Assembly: GCA_903921405.1 (NCBI GenBank)
Contig: CAIXPV010000003.1
Span: 1 to 25,072 of the forward strand
Length of the DNA: 25,072 nt
Origin: an uncultured Actinomycetes bacterium
GTDB lineage: Bacteria; Actinomycetota; Actinomycetes; Nanopelagicales; Nanopelagicaceae
Reading direction: 5' to 3'
The notes under the pieces are model-generated. The model saw only the letters and a program-made list of their open reading frames with translations, did no database searches and was not told where the DNA came from. Positions 8,411-15,782 of the stretch are shown one piece after another (the stretch's first letter is position 1; each line of letters begins with the position of its first letter). The translations under genes and the position numbers were made by a program.

Positions 8411-11400
8411 GCTAACTCCTTCTCGGAGATTTCACGTTTGCGGCGACCAGCTGGGAGCGCCAAAATAACTACGACAACCCAGATAATTAAGGAGAGTGAA
8501 ATCCACGCACGTCGGATAGTGCCATCATGGATTAGAGATATTTCCCCAGCCTCGGTAACGGTGAATACCGGTAGTCCCAGCTCACTTCTTACGCGTGGGA
8601 GTCGATATCCATTTTCCAAAATCTGCCACGAACGATCATAGGCTTCAGTCACAGTGACTGTGCCGGCTCCAGGAACTAAGGTCCGTGCGCCAACCTCACC
8701 GGCTTCCAAAATTTCTTGAACCCCACTGTCAGATGTGAAGACTAGCCTTCCAATTACTCCTGTAACTCTCCAGACAACACCTGCAGATGTTGCCGATGCT
8801 CGAGTAAATCCCCCAAGACCATCAATAGTTTGAATAACAGTTGGATCAAAAGGTGTCTTAACAAATACATATTTGATTCCATAGCTTGCTAATACTTTAC
8901 TACTCGTAATTCCAGTTCCATCGATAAGTGTTTGCGCAGCTGCCACGAGTTCTGGAATCTGGCGAGGCGCGACATCAGGTTCACCAAGTTCAATGTCGGC
9001 TCCTCGTGAAATGTAATACTGAACCGCCTTCGTACCTTCACTTCCGACTTCGCGCAAAACTAAAATCTTAGTTTCATTCTCGACGCTCAAGAAGGCTGGC
9101 ATCACTGTAGGGCTATTGCTTTGTACTGGAGAGTTTGCTCCGGCACTTATTGACCAACCCAAAGTCACAATCGTATACAACGCAGTAAGGAGAAGAAGTA
9201 GCGCTGCCAAAATATGCCGAAAATTGATATTACTTGCAATAAGAACTTCGCGAAGTCGATCCAAAATAACTACACCAGCAGTTGCTGCAGCAATGGTTGC
9301 GCCAACAAGAAAGCTTCCAACCCAAACCCGCGAACTCGCAGAGTTTCCATGTGCAGAGATTGAAAATGCCGAGAAGAAGACTGCTCCTGTTAGGAAGCCA
9401 ATTCCATATTGGGCAATTGTTCGGGCTGAACTAGATGAAAATAGTGAGACGAGCAAAATCAAGAGGACTGGGCTAACTAACCACCAGGGCATAGCTCCGA
9501 TTCCCCCAGGGTTGGCTAGCAGTACAAGGTTGGTGTCTCCGCCTGCCGTACTTATCCCGGGCTCTGCTAATAACCTAGAAGGATAAATAAATGCCTCAAG
9601 TGAGTAGGGCGCAGTTAATAGCAATGGAAGAAAGACAACAGTTAAACGCTTATAGAGACGCCCAAGAAAGAGCGGTTTGTTTGGCTCGGTGCGAAAGCTT
9701 AGATAATCAATAAGAATTGCGATCGCTGCAGCCGAAAAGGCAATAATAAAGCTGACTAAAGTGAAGGAGTAGAGAACTGCAAAGAGCATCGAGAGACCGA
9801 AAATCCTGCGCCAACTGTGGAGTTCAATTAATTTCCAATGCCTTAGAAGTAGCGGAATCTGGGGTCCAATTATTAGGACTGCCAAAGTTCCCAAACGTCC
9901 CGAGTTAATTGCCGCTATAGCCACTGGCGAAATCGCATATAAGAAGCTTGCCGGCACGCTAATCCAATAATTTGTCGTGAAATGTTTAAAGAGGTTAAGA
10001 ATTGACCACATCATTAATAGTGGTGCAACTAGGAAGAGCAAAGTTATAAGAAGGCCGGCTTTGCCAAGAAGAACAGTTGCTGCAATCGCCAAAAGGGCAA
10101 TCCATGGCGGTGATGCATTAGTGCTGCCCATGCCGACTTGGTGCCATGATTCAAAATAGGTATGCCACAAGTCATGTGTGCCGCTCGGAGAAGCCGGTAA
10201 CGCTCCCCCGATTAAAGATCCCAATCTATTTCGGGATGCAACCAGAGTGAATATCGCGAGCACTACAAAACCTAATACTGCCGGCTTACGTAAAACTCCA
10301 AACCATTGGAGATTCTTCGTGGGTACAAGCAAATCATCATCTTCATTCGAGTCCACAATTGATCCCGAAGCTCCATCGCTACTTGGAAGCAAGAAAACTT
10401 TGACTTTCTCAACCATCGCAGTAACGCCTAAACGAAGTTGGGACCAACGCGGCGGAATAAAGGCTGCAATAATCCGTGATGAAACAAAGCGCTTTGCCTT
10501 TCGTGCTCTGCGTGCCTTAAATATAAGGTTGGGTCTAATTATTAATGAGGCTACGGCGATTAATTCATCGCTGGCATATCCTGGAAGTTTTGCTAGTAAA
10601 TAACCTATAGAACGAAGCATTGCCGAACTCAGGAGCTGCAGGCTTAGCCAGGGCAACATCCACCACGACGAGTTTGCGAGTAAAACATAAGCAGCGTTGC
10701 GACGGTCAAGCAATAAGGGGCGATGTAAGAAAGCTCCTGCAACATCTACTATGCGTCTTTCTGTGGCCGATGCCTGTGCATGAAAGGCAACGGCATTCGT
10801 TACAGCTAGTACTGAGTGGCCCGCTACTCGAGCCCGCCAACCAAAATCTACATCATCACGAAACAGGCCAAGATTTAAATCAAAGCCACCAATCTCTTCA
10901 AAAATATCTCTACGAATAAGTGCGCCTGCAGTACTAACTGAGAGAACTTCATGAATACCATCGTGTTGACCTTGATCGTATTCAAGTGGTTCTAAGCCGG
11001 TCCATCGCGCACCATTTCCAGCAATACTTATTCCTGCTTCAAGCAAATGTGTGCGGTCGTGCCATCCAAGAAGTTTTGGTCCAACCATTGCAACCTGTGG
11101 ACGTTCTTGAATTGATTCAAGTAAATACTCTAAGGCAGTCGAAGCAGGTGCGCAGTCATCGTGAATAAGCCAAATCCACTCGCTCTTTTCTTCGCTGCTA
11201 GGTTTCATCGAATCAACAGCTAAGGAGATGGCTTCACCAAAACCACAATTGCGCTCGGCATTAATAATTTGAATTCGTGCAGATTTTAAAAGTTGTTTTG
11301 ATGCATCTTTGGAAGCGGTATCGACTGCAATTAGTTGATCGATAGGTCGCGTTTGTGATGCCAACGCTGCAACAGTTTCGGGTAACCACAATGCACCGTC

Positions 11401-11457
11401 ATGAGTAACGATGATCGCGGTAACGCGATATGAATCTAATGCCGCTTGTGCAGCCAT
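8407..11457 (-). CDS. Large GT2 family glycosyltransferase with C-terminal multi-spanning membrane region
   Basis: Probable envelope polysaccharide glycosyltransferase. Seen over 1016 residues: a cytosolic GT-A domain (about 10-260) with TAIIVTHDGALWLPETVAAL, the donor-binding acidic motif LIHDDCAP (D100, D101), the acceptor-side STAGALIRRDIFEEIGGFD and the catalytic-base region FRDDVDFGWR (199-208); a membrane region from about 265 with roughly a dozen hydrophobic segments; a hydrophilic stretch near 790-960 that is probably extracytoplasmic; and a last transmembrane helix ending in a basic tail. The fused GT2-plus-membrane architecture next to DUF5719 and whiB is widespread in actinobacteria; the sugar and acceptor are not known. 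Neighbouring phosphomannomutase and guanylyltransferase genes make a mannosyl donor attractive but unproven. ATG at 11457 follows the whiB stop by 27 bases with no good Shine-Dalgarno sequence. Confidence 0.88.
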   Translation of the reverse strand: MAAQAALDSYRVTAIIVTHDGALWLPETVAALASQTRPIDQLIAVDTASKDASKQLLKSARIQIINAERNCGFGEAISLAVDSMKPSSEEKSEWIWLIHDDCAPASTALEYLLESIQERPQVAMVGPKLLGWHDRTHLLEAGISIAGNGARWTGLEPLEYDQGQHDGIHEVLSVSTAGALIRRDIFEEIGGFDLNLGLFRDDVDFGWRARVAGHSVLAVTNAVAFHAQASATERRIVDVAGAFLHRPLLLDRRNAAYVLLANSSWWMLPWLSLQLLSSAMLRSIGYLLAKLPGYASDELIAVASLIIRPNLIFKARRARKAKRFVSSRIIAAFIPPRWSQLRLGVTAMVEKVKVFLLPSSDGASGSIVDSNEDDDLLVPTKNLQWFGVLRKPAVLGFVVLAIFTLVASRNRLGSLIGGALPASPSGTHDLWHTYFESWHQVGMGSTNASPPWIALLAIAATVLLGKAGLLITLLFLVAPLLMMWSILNLFKHFTTNYWISVPASFLYAISPVAIAAINSGRLGTLAVLIIGPQIPLLLRHWKLIELHSWRRIFGLSMLFAVLYSFTLVSFIIAFSAAAIAILIDYLSFRTEPNKPLFLGRLYKRLTVVFLPLLLTAPYSLEAFIYPSRLLAEPGISTAGGDTNLVLLANPGGIGAMPWWLVSPVLLILLVSLFSSSSARTIAQYGIGFLTGAVFFSAFSISAHGNSASSRVWVGSFLVGATIAAATAGVVILDRLREVLIASNINFRHILAALLLLLTALYTIVTLGWSISAGANSPVQSNSPTVMPAFLSVENETKILVLREVGSEGTKAVQYYISRGADIELGEPDVAPRQIPELVAAAQTLIDGTGITSSKVLASYGIKYVFVKTPFDPTVIQTIDGLGGFTRASATSAGVVWRVTGVIGRLVFTSDSGVQEILEAGEVGARTLVPGAGTVTVTEAYDRSWQILENGYRLPRVRSELGLPVFTVTEAGEISLIHDGTIRRAWISLSLIIWVVVVILALPAGRRKREISEKELA

Positions 11458-11484
11458 AGTTCTAACCCGCTTAAGGTTGCAGTA

Positions 11485-11784
11485 TTAGGCAGTGCGACGC
11501 TTTAGGCGACGTCGTTCGCGCTCTGATAATCCGCCCCAAATTCCAAAACGTTCGTCATGTGCAAGGGCGTACTCCAAACATTCAGAGCGAACATCACATG
11601 AAAGGCAGACGCGCTTTGCTTCGCGTGTTGAGCCGCCTTTTTCTGGGAAAAATGCTTCTGGATCGGTTTGAGCGCATAGGGAGCGCTCCTGCCAAGAGAG
11701 TTCTACGTTCTCTCCATTAGCTAGTGTGATTTTGGGGCCAGTCGTGGGGGTCGGGAAGTTCGTGGCTTCAGGTCGGATCGGCAT
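11485..11784 (-). CDS. whiB: WhiB-family iron-sulfur transcription regulator (WhiB2/WhmD-like)
   Basis: WhiB proteins carry a [4Fe-4S] cluster sensitive to NO and oxygen and act with the principal sigma factor; WhiB2 homologues control septation and sporulation. Seen over 99 residues: the four cluster cysteines C37, C60, C63 and C69 in the pattern C-x22-C-x2-C-x5-C, the turn motif GIWGG (81-85), and a basic C-terminal tail ERERRRLKRR for DNA contact. ATG at 11784 is fixed by AAGGAGA seven bases upstream. Its promoter (11846-11874) contains a perfect palindrome, so expression is probably regulated. The position between the mannose-1-phosphate guanylyltransferase-like gene and the DUF3499/phosphomannomutase pair corresponds to whiB2 in mycobacteria; there fbiA/fbiB lie nearby, and none is present here. 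Confidence 0.95.
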   Translation of the reverse strand: MPIRPEATNFPTPTTGPKITLANGENVELSWQERSLCAQTDPEAFFPEKGGSTREAKRVCLSCDVRSECLEYALAHDERFGIWGGLSERERRRLKRRTA

Positions 11785-11791
11785 ACCGATT

Positions 11792-11797
11792 CTCCTT
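11792..11797 (-). promoter_or_regulatory. Ribosome binding site of whiB
   Basis: AAGGAG on the minus strand, seven bases before the ATG at 11784. One of the few strong Shine-Dalgarno sequences in the window, and consistent with the long leader (about 55 nt) predicted from the upstream promoter. Confidence 0.75.
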
Positions 11798-11845
11798 AGG
11801 AGCTTTGTGTCTCGTCCCTCATGGAAAAGACTTACTTAAGAGTGA

Positions 11846-11874
11846 ATTACACGCGTGTAAGTCCAATATGTCAA
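11846..11874 (-). promoter_or_regulatory. Sigma70-type promoter of whiB
   Basis: On the minus strand a perfect TTGACA (11869-11874) is followed after exactly 17 bases by TGTAAT (11846-11851), five of six matches to the -10 consensus. The predicted transcription start near 11839 would give a leader of about 55 nt before whiB. This is the only textbook two-box promoter I find in the window. Confidence 0.8.
11847..11860. promoter_or_regulatory. Perfect 14-bp palindrome in the whiB promoter (putative operator)
   Basis: TTACACGCGTGTAA is a perfect dyad that covers the -10 box and most of the adjoining spacer of the whiB promoter. A protein bound here would occlude RNA polymerase. Half-site-like copies flank it: GTAAGTC (11857-11863) overlaps the palindrome and GACTTAC (11829-11835) lies near the predicted transcription start in the opposite orientation. 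The binding protein is not known; candidates encoded in this window are MtrA, the WhiB protein itself and the TetR regulator. Confidence 0.6.
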
Positions 11875-11913
11875 GTTAAATGAGTGCTGACTTAGGGCCA
11901 ATTTTGAGATAAA

Positions 11914-12921
11914 TCACTCTGGAATGGAGAGAATCTCATCCTTTGTGACAAAGGCGGCCCTTATTGTTGAATTTTCTGCAATAACTGCACCAGTTGTGAC
12001 GAAAGAATCACTGACAACTGCACCAGCTCCTACGTGCACCCCTTTTTCAACGATTGATCCAGAAATATGTGCACCAGCGCCAACAACAGCACCAGCACCA
12101 ATGCATGAGCCCAGATCAATGACTGCAGTGGGATCCACTGTGGCTGCACTCATGATGAGCTTCTCATTTGTATGTGATGCGACATCGGCCAGGGTCAGCG
12201 CACTGGAATCTGCAAGGCCCTTTACAAGGTCAGTAGAGCCTTTGAGTAAGGCTTTTGGGGTGCCGATATCTAACCAATATGAATCATCAATAAAACCAAA
12301 TAATCTTCCATGATTAGAAATTAACTGTGGGAAAACTTCACGCTCAACACTAATAACTGTTTCTCGCGGAATAGATGTAACTATCTCAGGGCTAAAGATG
12401 TAACACCCGGCATTAATCGTATTAGTGACCGGATTCTCCATTTTTTCTAAAAAGGCAATCACACGCCCGTCTGAATCCGTCGGAACGCATCCATAGGCAC
12501 GTGCATCATCAACTGATGTTAAATGTAGAGTTACGTCAGCTTTATTTTCTTGGTGCTGACGAATCTGCTCGCTTAAATTATGTGAACTTAAAACATCACC
12601 ATTGAAAACGACAATTGGCTCATTTGTATCTAGAAATCGTGCCGCGTTAGCAATCGCCCCACCTGTGCCAAGAGGTTCTTTTTCGACGGCGTATATTAAT
12701 TTCATCCCCCATTTAGAACCATCACCGAAATAGGGTATGAAAAGTTCAGATAGATATGACGTTGCAAGAACAACAGTGGTGATTCCCGCGTTTCGCGCCA
12801 TTGCTAGTTGATGTTCTGTAACTGGCAATCCCGCAACCGTGAGCATTGGTTTTGGTGTGTTTTTTGTTAGTGGCATTAAGCGCGTTCCAAAGCCGCCAAC
12901 TAGAAGAATTCCAACTGCCAT
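11914..12921 (-). CDS. Nucleotidyltransferase with left-handed beta-helix, mannose-1-phosphate guanylyltransferase-like
   Basis: Sugar-1-phosphate nucleotidyltransferase, most likely making GDP-mannose from mannose-1-phosphate and GTP (product of the manB locus). Seen over 335 residues: the nucleotide loop LVGGFGTRLMPLT (7-19) with NTPKPML, the metal-binding FNGDV (D109), EKPLGTGGA-like EKEPLGTGGA (80-89), INAGCYIF (169-176), the second metal-site motif YWLDIGTP (215-222), and from about 255 a run of hexapeptide repeats (GAGAVVGAGAHI, GVHVGAGAVV) forming a left-handed beta-helix. ATG at 12921 has AAAGG seven bases upstream and is 2 nt after the DapC stop. Related enzymes use other sugars (glucose-1-phosphate thymidylyl- or uridylyltransferases), so the substrate is inferred from the phosphomannomutase gene in the same neighbourhood and from the position next to whiB. 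Confidence 0.85.
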   Translation of the reverse strand: MAVGILLVGGFGTRLMPLTKNTPKPMLTVAGLPVTEHQLAMARNAGITTVVLATSYLSELFIPYFGDGSKWGMKLIYAVEKEPLGTGGAIANAARFLDTNEPIVVFNGDVLSSHNLSEQIRQHQENKADVTLHLTSVDDARAYGCVPTDSDGRVIAFLEKMENPVTNTINAGCYIFSPEIVTSIPRETVISVEREVFPQLISNHGRLFGFIDDSYWLDIGTPKALLKGSTDLVKGLADSSALTLADVASHTNEKLIMSAATVDPTAVIDLGSCIGAGAVVGAGAHISGSIVEKGVHVGAGAVVSDSFVTTGAVIAENSTIRAAFVTKDEILSIPE

Positions 12922-12923
12922 TG

Positions 12924-13988
12924 TTAAGCCTTTAAGCGTAAAACAGCGCTTTTTATGCGCTCATCAGTGGCGGTCATGGCAATGCGAATATGGTTCGCAC
13001 CTTTTTCACCATAAAAACTACCCGGAGTCGCCAGAATTCCTCGATGAGCTAACCATTCAACGCTCACCCACGCATCTTCATCACGTGTACACCAGATGTA
13101 CAGACCTGAATTACTAAATTCAACTCGGAAGCCGACTGCTTCAAGTGCAGGGCGCAATAAATCTCTGCGTCCGTTATATCGCGTGCGTTGCTGGATGACA
13201 TGTTCGTTATCAGCTAAAGCAACCGTCATTGCTTTTTGAACTGGAAGAGGGACGATCATTCCAGCATGTTTTCTGAATTCTCGAATTCGTGAAATTAATT
13301 GTGAGTCACCTATCATGAAGGCGGCTCGATAGCCTGCCATTGATGATCGCTTAGATAGTGAGTGCACAGCTAATATGTTTGAGTTGTCGCCATTTGTCTG
13401 TGATAACACAGAAAAAGATTTAGCGGTGTGATCGAAGTCCAAGTAACACTCATCGGAAACCAAAGTGGCACCAGAGTTGCGAGACCATTGGATACACGCA
13501 TTTACCTCATCAACAGTATGCACTCGCCCAGTTGGATTCGACGGTGAGTTAAGCCAGGCAAGATCTGCAATTGGCCATTGATTGGCATCGATACCAACCG
13601 GAATCGACTCTGCCTGCCCAATCAAGGCTCCTACATGATAAGTGGGGTAAGCAATCTCTGGAATCAAAACTTTTTTCGCTTCAAGAATAGTTGGAAGCCA
13701 GGCCACTAATTCTTTGGAACCAATTAAAGGCAATACATCAAAATCTCCAGTAGCACCAAGTCGCTCATGTGCCCACTGCGTAATTGCCGCGCGAAGTTCT
13801 GGAGTCCCAGCAGTTAGTGGATAGCTTGGTGAATTTGATGCTTCGCGAAAAGCAGTTTGAATAAACTCTGGCGTTGAATCAACTGGAGTACCTTGAGATA
13901 AATCTATGATTCCATCTGGATGCGAGCGCGCAATGTCACCAAAAGGAGCTAATGCATCCCATGGAAAATCCGGGAGCGGTGCGCGCAA
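12924..13988 (-). CDS. dapC: Succinyldiaminopimelate transaminase DapC
   Basis: PLP-dependent class I aminotransferase of the succinylase route to meso-diaminopimelate and lysine; makes N-succinyl-LL-diaminopimelate from the 6-oxo precursor with glutamate. Seen over 354 residues: FPWDALAPF...HPDGIIDLSQGTPVD (8-37), SPSYPLTAGTPELR (53-66), the cofactor residues N151 in NSPSNPTG, D179 and Y182 in SDECYLDF, the Schiff-base lysine K213 in HSLSKRSSMAGYR, and the carboxylate-binding arginine in NHIRIAM near the C-terminus. The only sensible start is TTG at 13988, because the frame closes three codons upstream at the ferredoxin stop. There is no clear Shine-Dalgarno sequence, which suggests coupling to the ferredoxin gene. 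The fdxA-dapC pair is conserved across actinobacteria. Confidence 0.92.
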   Translation of the reverse strand: MRAPLPDFPWDALAPFGDIARSHPDGIIDLSQGTPVDSTPEFIQTAFREASNSPSYPLTAGTPELRAAITQWAHERLGATGDFDVLPLIGSKELVAWLPTILEAKKVLIPEIAYPTYHVGALIGQAESIPVGIDANQWPIADLAWLNSPSNPTGRVHTVDEVNACIQWSRNSGATLVSDECYLDFDHTAKSFSVLSQTNGDNSNILAVHSLSKRSSMAGYRAAFMIGDSQLISRIREFRKHAGMIVPLPVQKAMTVALADNEHVIQQRTRYNGRRDLLRPALEAVGFRVEFSNSGLYIWCTRDEDAWVSVEWLAHRGILATPGSFYGEKGANHIRIAMTATDERIKSAVLRLKA

Positions 13989-13994
13989 GAAGTC

Positions 13995-14321
13995 TTACTC
14001 GCTCTTGGGGGGAAGGGTGCTAATAAACGTATGGTCCGTATTTGTTGGACCCATCTTGGCAGCCCCGCCCGGAGAACCGATTTCAACAAAGAACTCAGTA
14101 TTGACTTTGCCAAACTCAACCCATTGAGCCGGTACGTCATCCTCATAGTAAATAGCCTCTACTGGGCACACTGGTTCGCACGCACCACAGTCGACACATT
14201 CATCGGGCTGGATGTACAGCATGCGCGCGCCTTCATAAATACAGTCCACGGGACACTCTGCGATGCATGACTTATCTTTCACATCAACACATGGCTCTGC
14301 AATTATGTACGTCAAGGGCAT
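13995..14321 (-). CDS. fdxA: Seven-iron ferredoxin FdxA
   Basis: Small electron carrier with one [3Fe-4S] and one [4Fe-4S] cluster, used with cytochromes P450, oxidoreductases and other iron-sulfur enzymes. Seen over 108 residues: C11-x7-C19-x3-C23-P and C42-x2-C45-x2-C48-x3-C52-P, the exact 7Fe pattern, plus the extra cysteine C27; the conserved CPVDCIYEGARMLYI and the SPGGAAKMG tail region are of the mycobacterial FdxC/FdxA type. The start chosen is ATG at 14321, giving MPLTYIIAEPC, which fits the family; the ATG at 14360 would add 13 unrelated residues. A GGAGG is present but only one base before this ATG, too close for normal use. A possible -10 (TAGAAT) lies about 26 bases upstream. It leads the fdxA-dapC-guanylyltransferase unit. 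Confidence 0.93.
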   Translation of the reverse strand: MPLTYIIAEPCVDVKDKSCIAECPVDCIYEGARMLYIQPDECVDCGACEPVCPVEAIYYEDDVPAQWVEFGKVNTEFFVEIGSPGGAAKMGPTNTDHTFISTLPPKSE

Positions 14322-14347
14322 GCCTCCACACTCATTGGAATGGGATG

Positions 14348-14353
14348 ATTCTA
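14348..14353 (-). promoter_or_regulatory. Possible -10 of the fdxA unit
   Basis: TAGAAT on the minus strand, five of six matches to TATAAT; transcription would begin roughly 20 bases before the fdxA ATG at 14321. No -35 is recognisable. It sits in the 84-bp divergent gap shared with the SH3-like gene. Weak call. Confidence 0.35.
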
Positions 14354-14393
14354 ATCGCATGGCGGCACTGCGCGCGATATTGGAGCAAAGGTT

Positions 14394-14399
14394 TATCGT
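14394..14399 (+). promoter_or_regulatory. Candidate leaderless -10 of the SH3-like gene
   Basis: TATCGT, six bases before the ATG at 14406. It fits TAnnnT at the distance expected for a transcript starting at the A of the start codon. The nearest purine-rich stretch (AAAGG) is 14 bases from the ATG, too far for a usual ribosome binding site. Confidence 0.5.
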
Positions 14400-14405
14400 T
14401 GAGCC

Positions 14406-14606
14406 ATGTCACACGATCTCACGACTCAGTTTGAGGCCTTGCTTGGCCAACGTGTGACCATCCGTTTACACGATGAGGGTTCGGGCTTTCGAGACATCGT
14501 GGGGGTTCTAGAGAGCGCTCACTCCCTACGAAACCGACATGGCCAATTAATCGAGTTCTCACACAGTGAGATTTTTATCTGGCGCCGAGTAATCGCGAAA
14601 GCTTAA
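14406..14606 (+). CDS. Small stand-alone SH3-like domain protein (Rv0428c acetyltransferase N-domain type)
   Basis: A 66-residue protein with no catalytic domain. The core LGQRVTIRLHDEGSGFRDIVG (13-33), then VLESAHSLRNRHGQLIEFSHSEIFIWRRV, has the alternating strands and turn pattern of the SH3-like domain that precedes the GNAT domain in Rv0428c-type acetyltransferases, some of which are encoded beside ferredoxin and dapC in other actinobacteria. I recognise this from memory of the typical LGRRVVVR...DVLG.L.S......V..DG..V.VP...V...R pattern, not from a search. The reading frame ends 9 bases before the convergent DUF6113 gene and leaves no room for an acetyltransferase. It is divergent from fdxA and has a leaderless-type -10. 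It could instead be an unrelated small protein; codon use and the promoter argue that it is real. Confidence 0.7.
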   Translation: MSHDLTTQFEALLGQRVTIRLHDEGSGFRDIVGVLESAHSLRNRHGQLIEFSHSEIFIWRRVIAKA

Positions 14607-14615
14607 GGCGGACAA

Positions 14616-14927
14616 TCAGACGGGAAGAAGGACTGCTAGCACCAATGCTAAAACGCCTAAGTTTAGGAGCGAGATTCCTATAGGAGTTCCTTCAATTAAG
14701 AACTCTTGACCCAAGCCCGGAAAACCTGCACGCACAATGACAAAGATCCATGCCAAAGCTGCAACCGTTCTGTAGGTGCGACCTCCCCACTTGCGCCCAA
14801 TGCTCCATATTCCTGCAACGGTTGAAATTAAACTCAGGATTAATCCACATGGTGCAAGTGATGAATGGAGAAGGACCGAGCCAAGACCAAGAGCTGCGCC
14901 AAAAACTATTGAATATAGATATTTCAC
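14616..14927 (-). CDS. Small integral membrane protein, DUF6113-like
   Basis: 103-residue protein with four predicted transmembrane helices (about 4-21, 26-43, 55-70 and 83-102) and very little else; a short basic loop SIGRKWGGRTYRT lies between helices 2 and 3. Proteins of this size and topology (DUF6113) are encoded directly after mshB in streptomycetes; family membership is inferred from topology and synteny. The start is GTG at 14927, directly adjoining the mshB stop with no gap (TAAGTG) and without a Shine-Dalgarno sequence, so translation depends on MshB. Function unknown. It ends 9 bases from the convergent SH3-like gene. Confidence 0.75.
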   Translation of the reverse strand: MKYLYSIVFGAALGLGSVLLHSSLAPCGLILSLISTVAGIWSIGRKWGGRTYRTVAALAWIFVIVRAGFPGLGQEFLIEGTPIGISLLNLGVLALVLAVLLPV

Positions 14928-15782
14928 TTAAAGTTGTATTCCCGAAGTTAAATCGCTTTCGCGTCCATGTTCATCAAAGGGGGCGCTCTTCTGTCCCTTT
15001 ACGAGTGTGTAGTACTCGTGTCCCCATACTTGCAGACCCAGATTATTTGAAAGTGCAAAGAAAGGTCCGTCTAATGCAATCTGCGTTTCATGGGCTTTCA
15101 TCGCTAACATTTTCTTATCTACGTAATCATTGCCATCAATCAATGTCGTCACAAATGAATCATCTTTGGCAAATGGAATATCATCCACATTGTCTGTACC
15201 AAAGAAATCTGAACCAATCTCTTTCATTGCTGCGATTCCGCTTGCAATAACCGACTTTGGCATCGTGTTCCAATATATTTTTTCTACCTGCCAGGTTGAA
15301 AGTTCGCTGGCTCTCATGGCTACGCGGTGTGCTTGGATATGATCTGGATGTCCATAACCACCGATTTCATCATATGTAATCAGAATATGCGGTCTGACTT
15401 CTTCGATAATTTCAACTAGTAACGCTGCGGCTTGGTCAACGTCTGCTTGCCAAAAAACATCTGGGCGCTCATTAGCTGGCATACCCATCATGCCGCTGTC
15501 ACGGTAGTTAGCTAAAAATCTATGGTCCTTAACGCCAAGAGCCTTCATCGCAGCTTCGAGTTCAATCTCACGGTGTGCACCGAGTTGATCACCCTGCTCG
15601 CTAGCTAAATGAGATAACCCTGGTACAAGAATTTCGCCTTCTTCACCGCGCGTACAGGTCACCAGCGTGACGCTGGCACCACGATCGGCATAGAGCGCCA
15701 TCGTGGCACCGTTATTTATCGTCTCATCATCGGGATGGGCATGAACAAGAAGTATCCGATAACCAGCATATGAATCATGCAT
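14928..15782 (-). CDS. mshB: MshB-type N-acetylglucosaminyl-inositol deacetylase (mycothiol biosynthesis)
   Basis: Zinc-dependent LmbE/PIG-L-family amidase; in mycothiol synthesis it deacetylates GlcNAc-Ins to GlcN-Ins, and a sister enzyme (Mca) cleaves mycothiol conjugates. Seen over 284 residues: the zinc motif HAHPDDE (14-20) supplying H16 and D19 as ligands and D18 as base, GATMALYADRGASVTLVTCTRGEEGEI (25-51), and YGHPDHIQAH (143-152) supplying H145 and ligand H148. The full-length match and synteny with the DUF6113-like gene favour MshB over Mca. ATG at 15782 has AGGAG seven bases upstream and overlaps the moeZ stop by one base (TAATG). Other mycothiol genes (mshA, mshC, mshD) are not in the window. 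Confidence 0.88.
   Translation of the reverse strand: MHDSYAGYRILLVHAHPDDETINNGATMALYADRGASVTLVTCTRGEEGEILVPGLSHLASEQGDQLGAHREIELEAAMKALGVKDHRFLANYRDSGMMGMPANERPDVFWQADVDQAAALLVEIIEEVRPHILITYDEIGGYGHPDHIQAHRVAMRASELSTWQVEKIYWNTMPKSVIASGIAAMKEIGSDFFGTDNVDDIPFAKDDSFVTTLIDGNDYVDKKMLAMKAHETQIALDGPFFALSNNLGLQVWGHEYYTLVKGQKSAPFDEHGRESDLTSGIQL

Noticed and set aside
9116..9586. 156-residue plus-strand reading frame opposite the GT2 gene
   Set aside because: Antisense shadow of hydrophobic membrane codons: low-complexity composition, no start signals, and the opposite frame is a clear conserved protein.
10178..10603. 141-residue plus-strand reading frame opposite the GT2 gene
   Set aside because: Another antisense shadow; no recognisable domain or ribosome binding site.
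11924..12313. 129-residue plus-strand frame rich in APAPT repeats
   Set aside because: The repetitiveness is the complement of the hexapeptide repeats in the guanylyltransferase-like gene, not a separate gene.
14322..14360. fdxA start at the upstream ATG 14360
   Set aside because: It adds 13 residues unlike any ferredoxin N-terminus and would lie upstream of the candidate -10.
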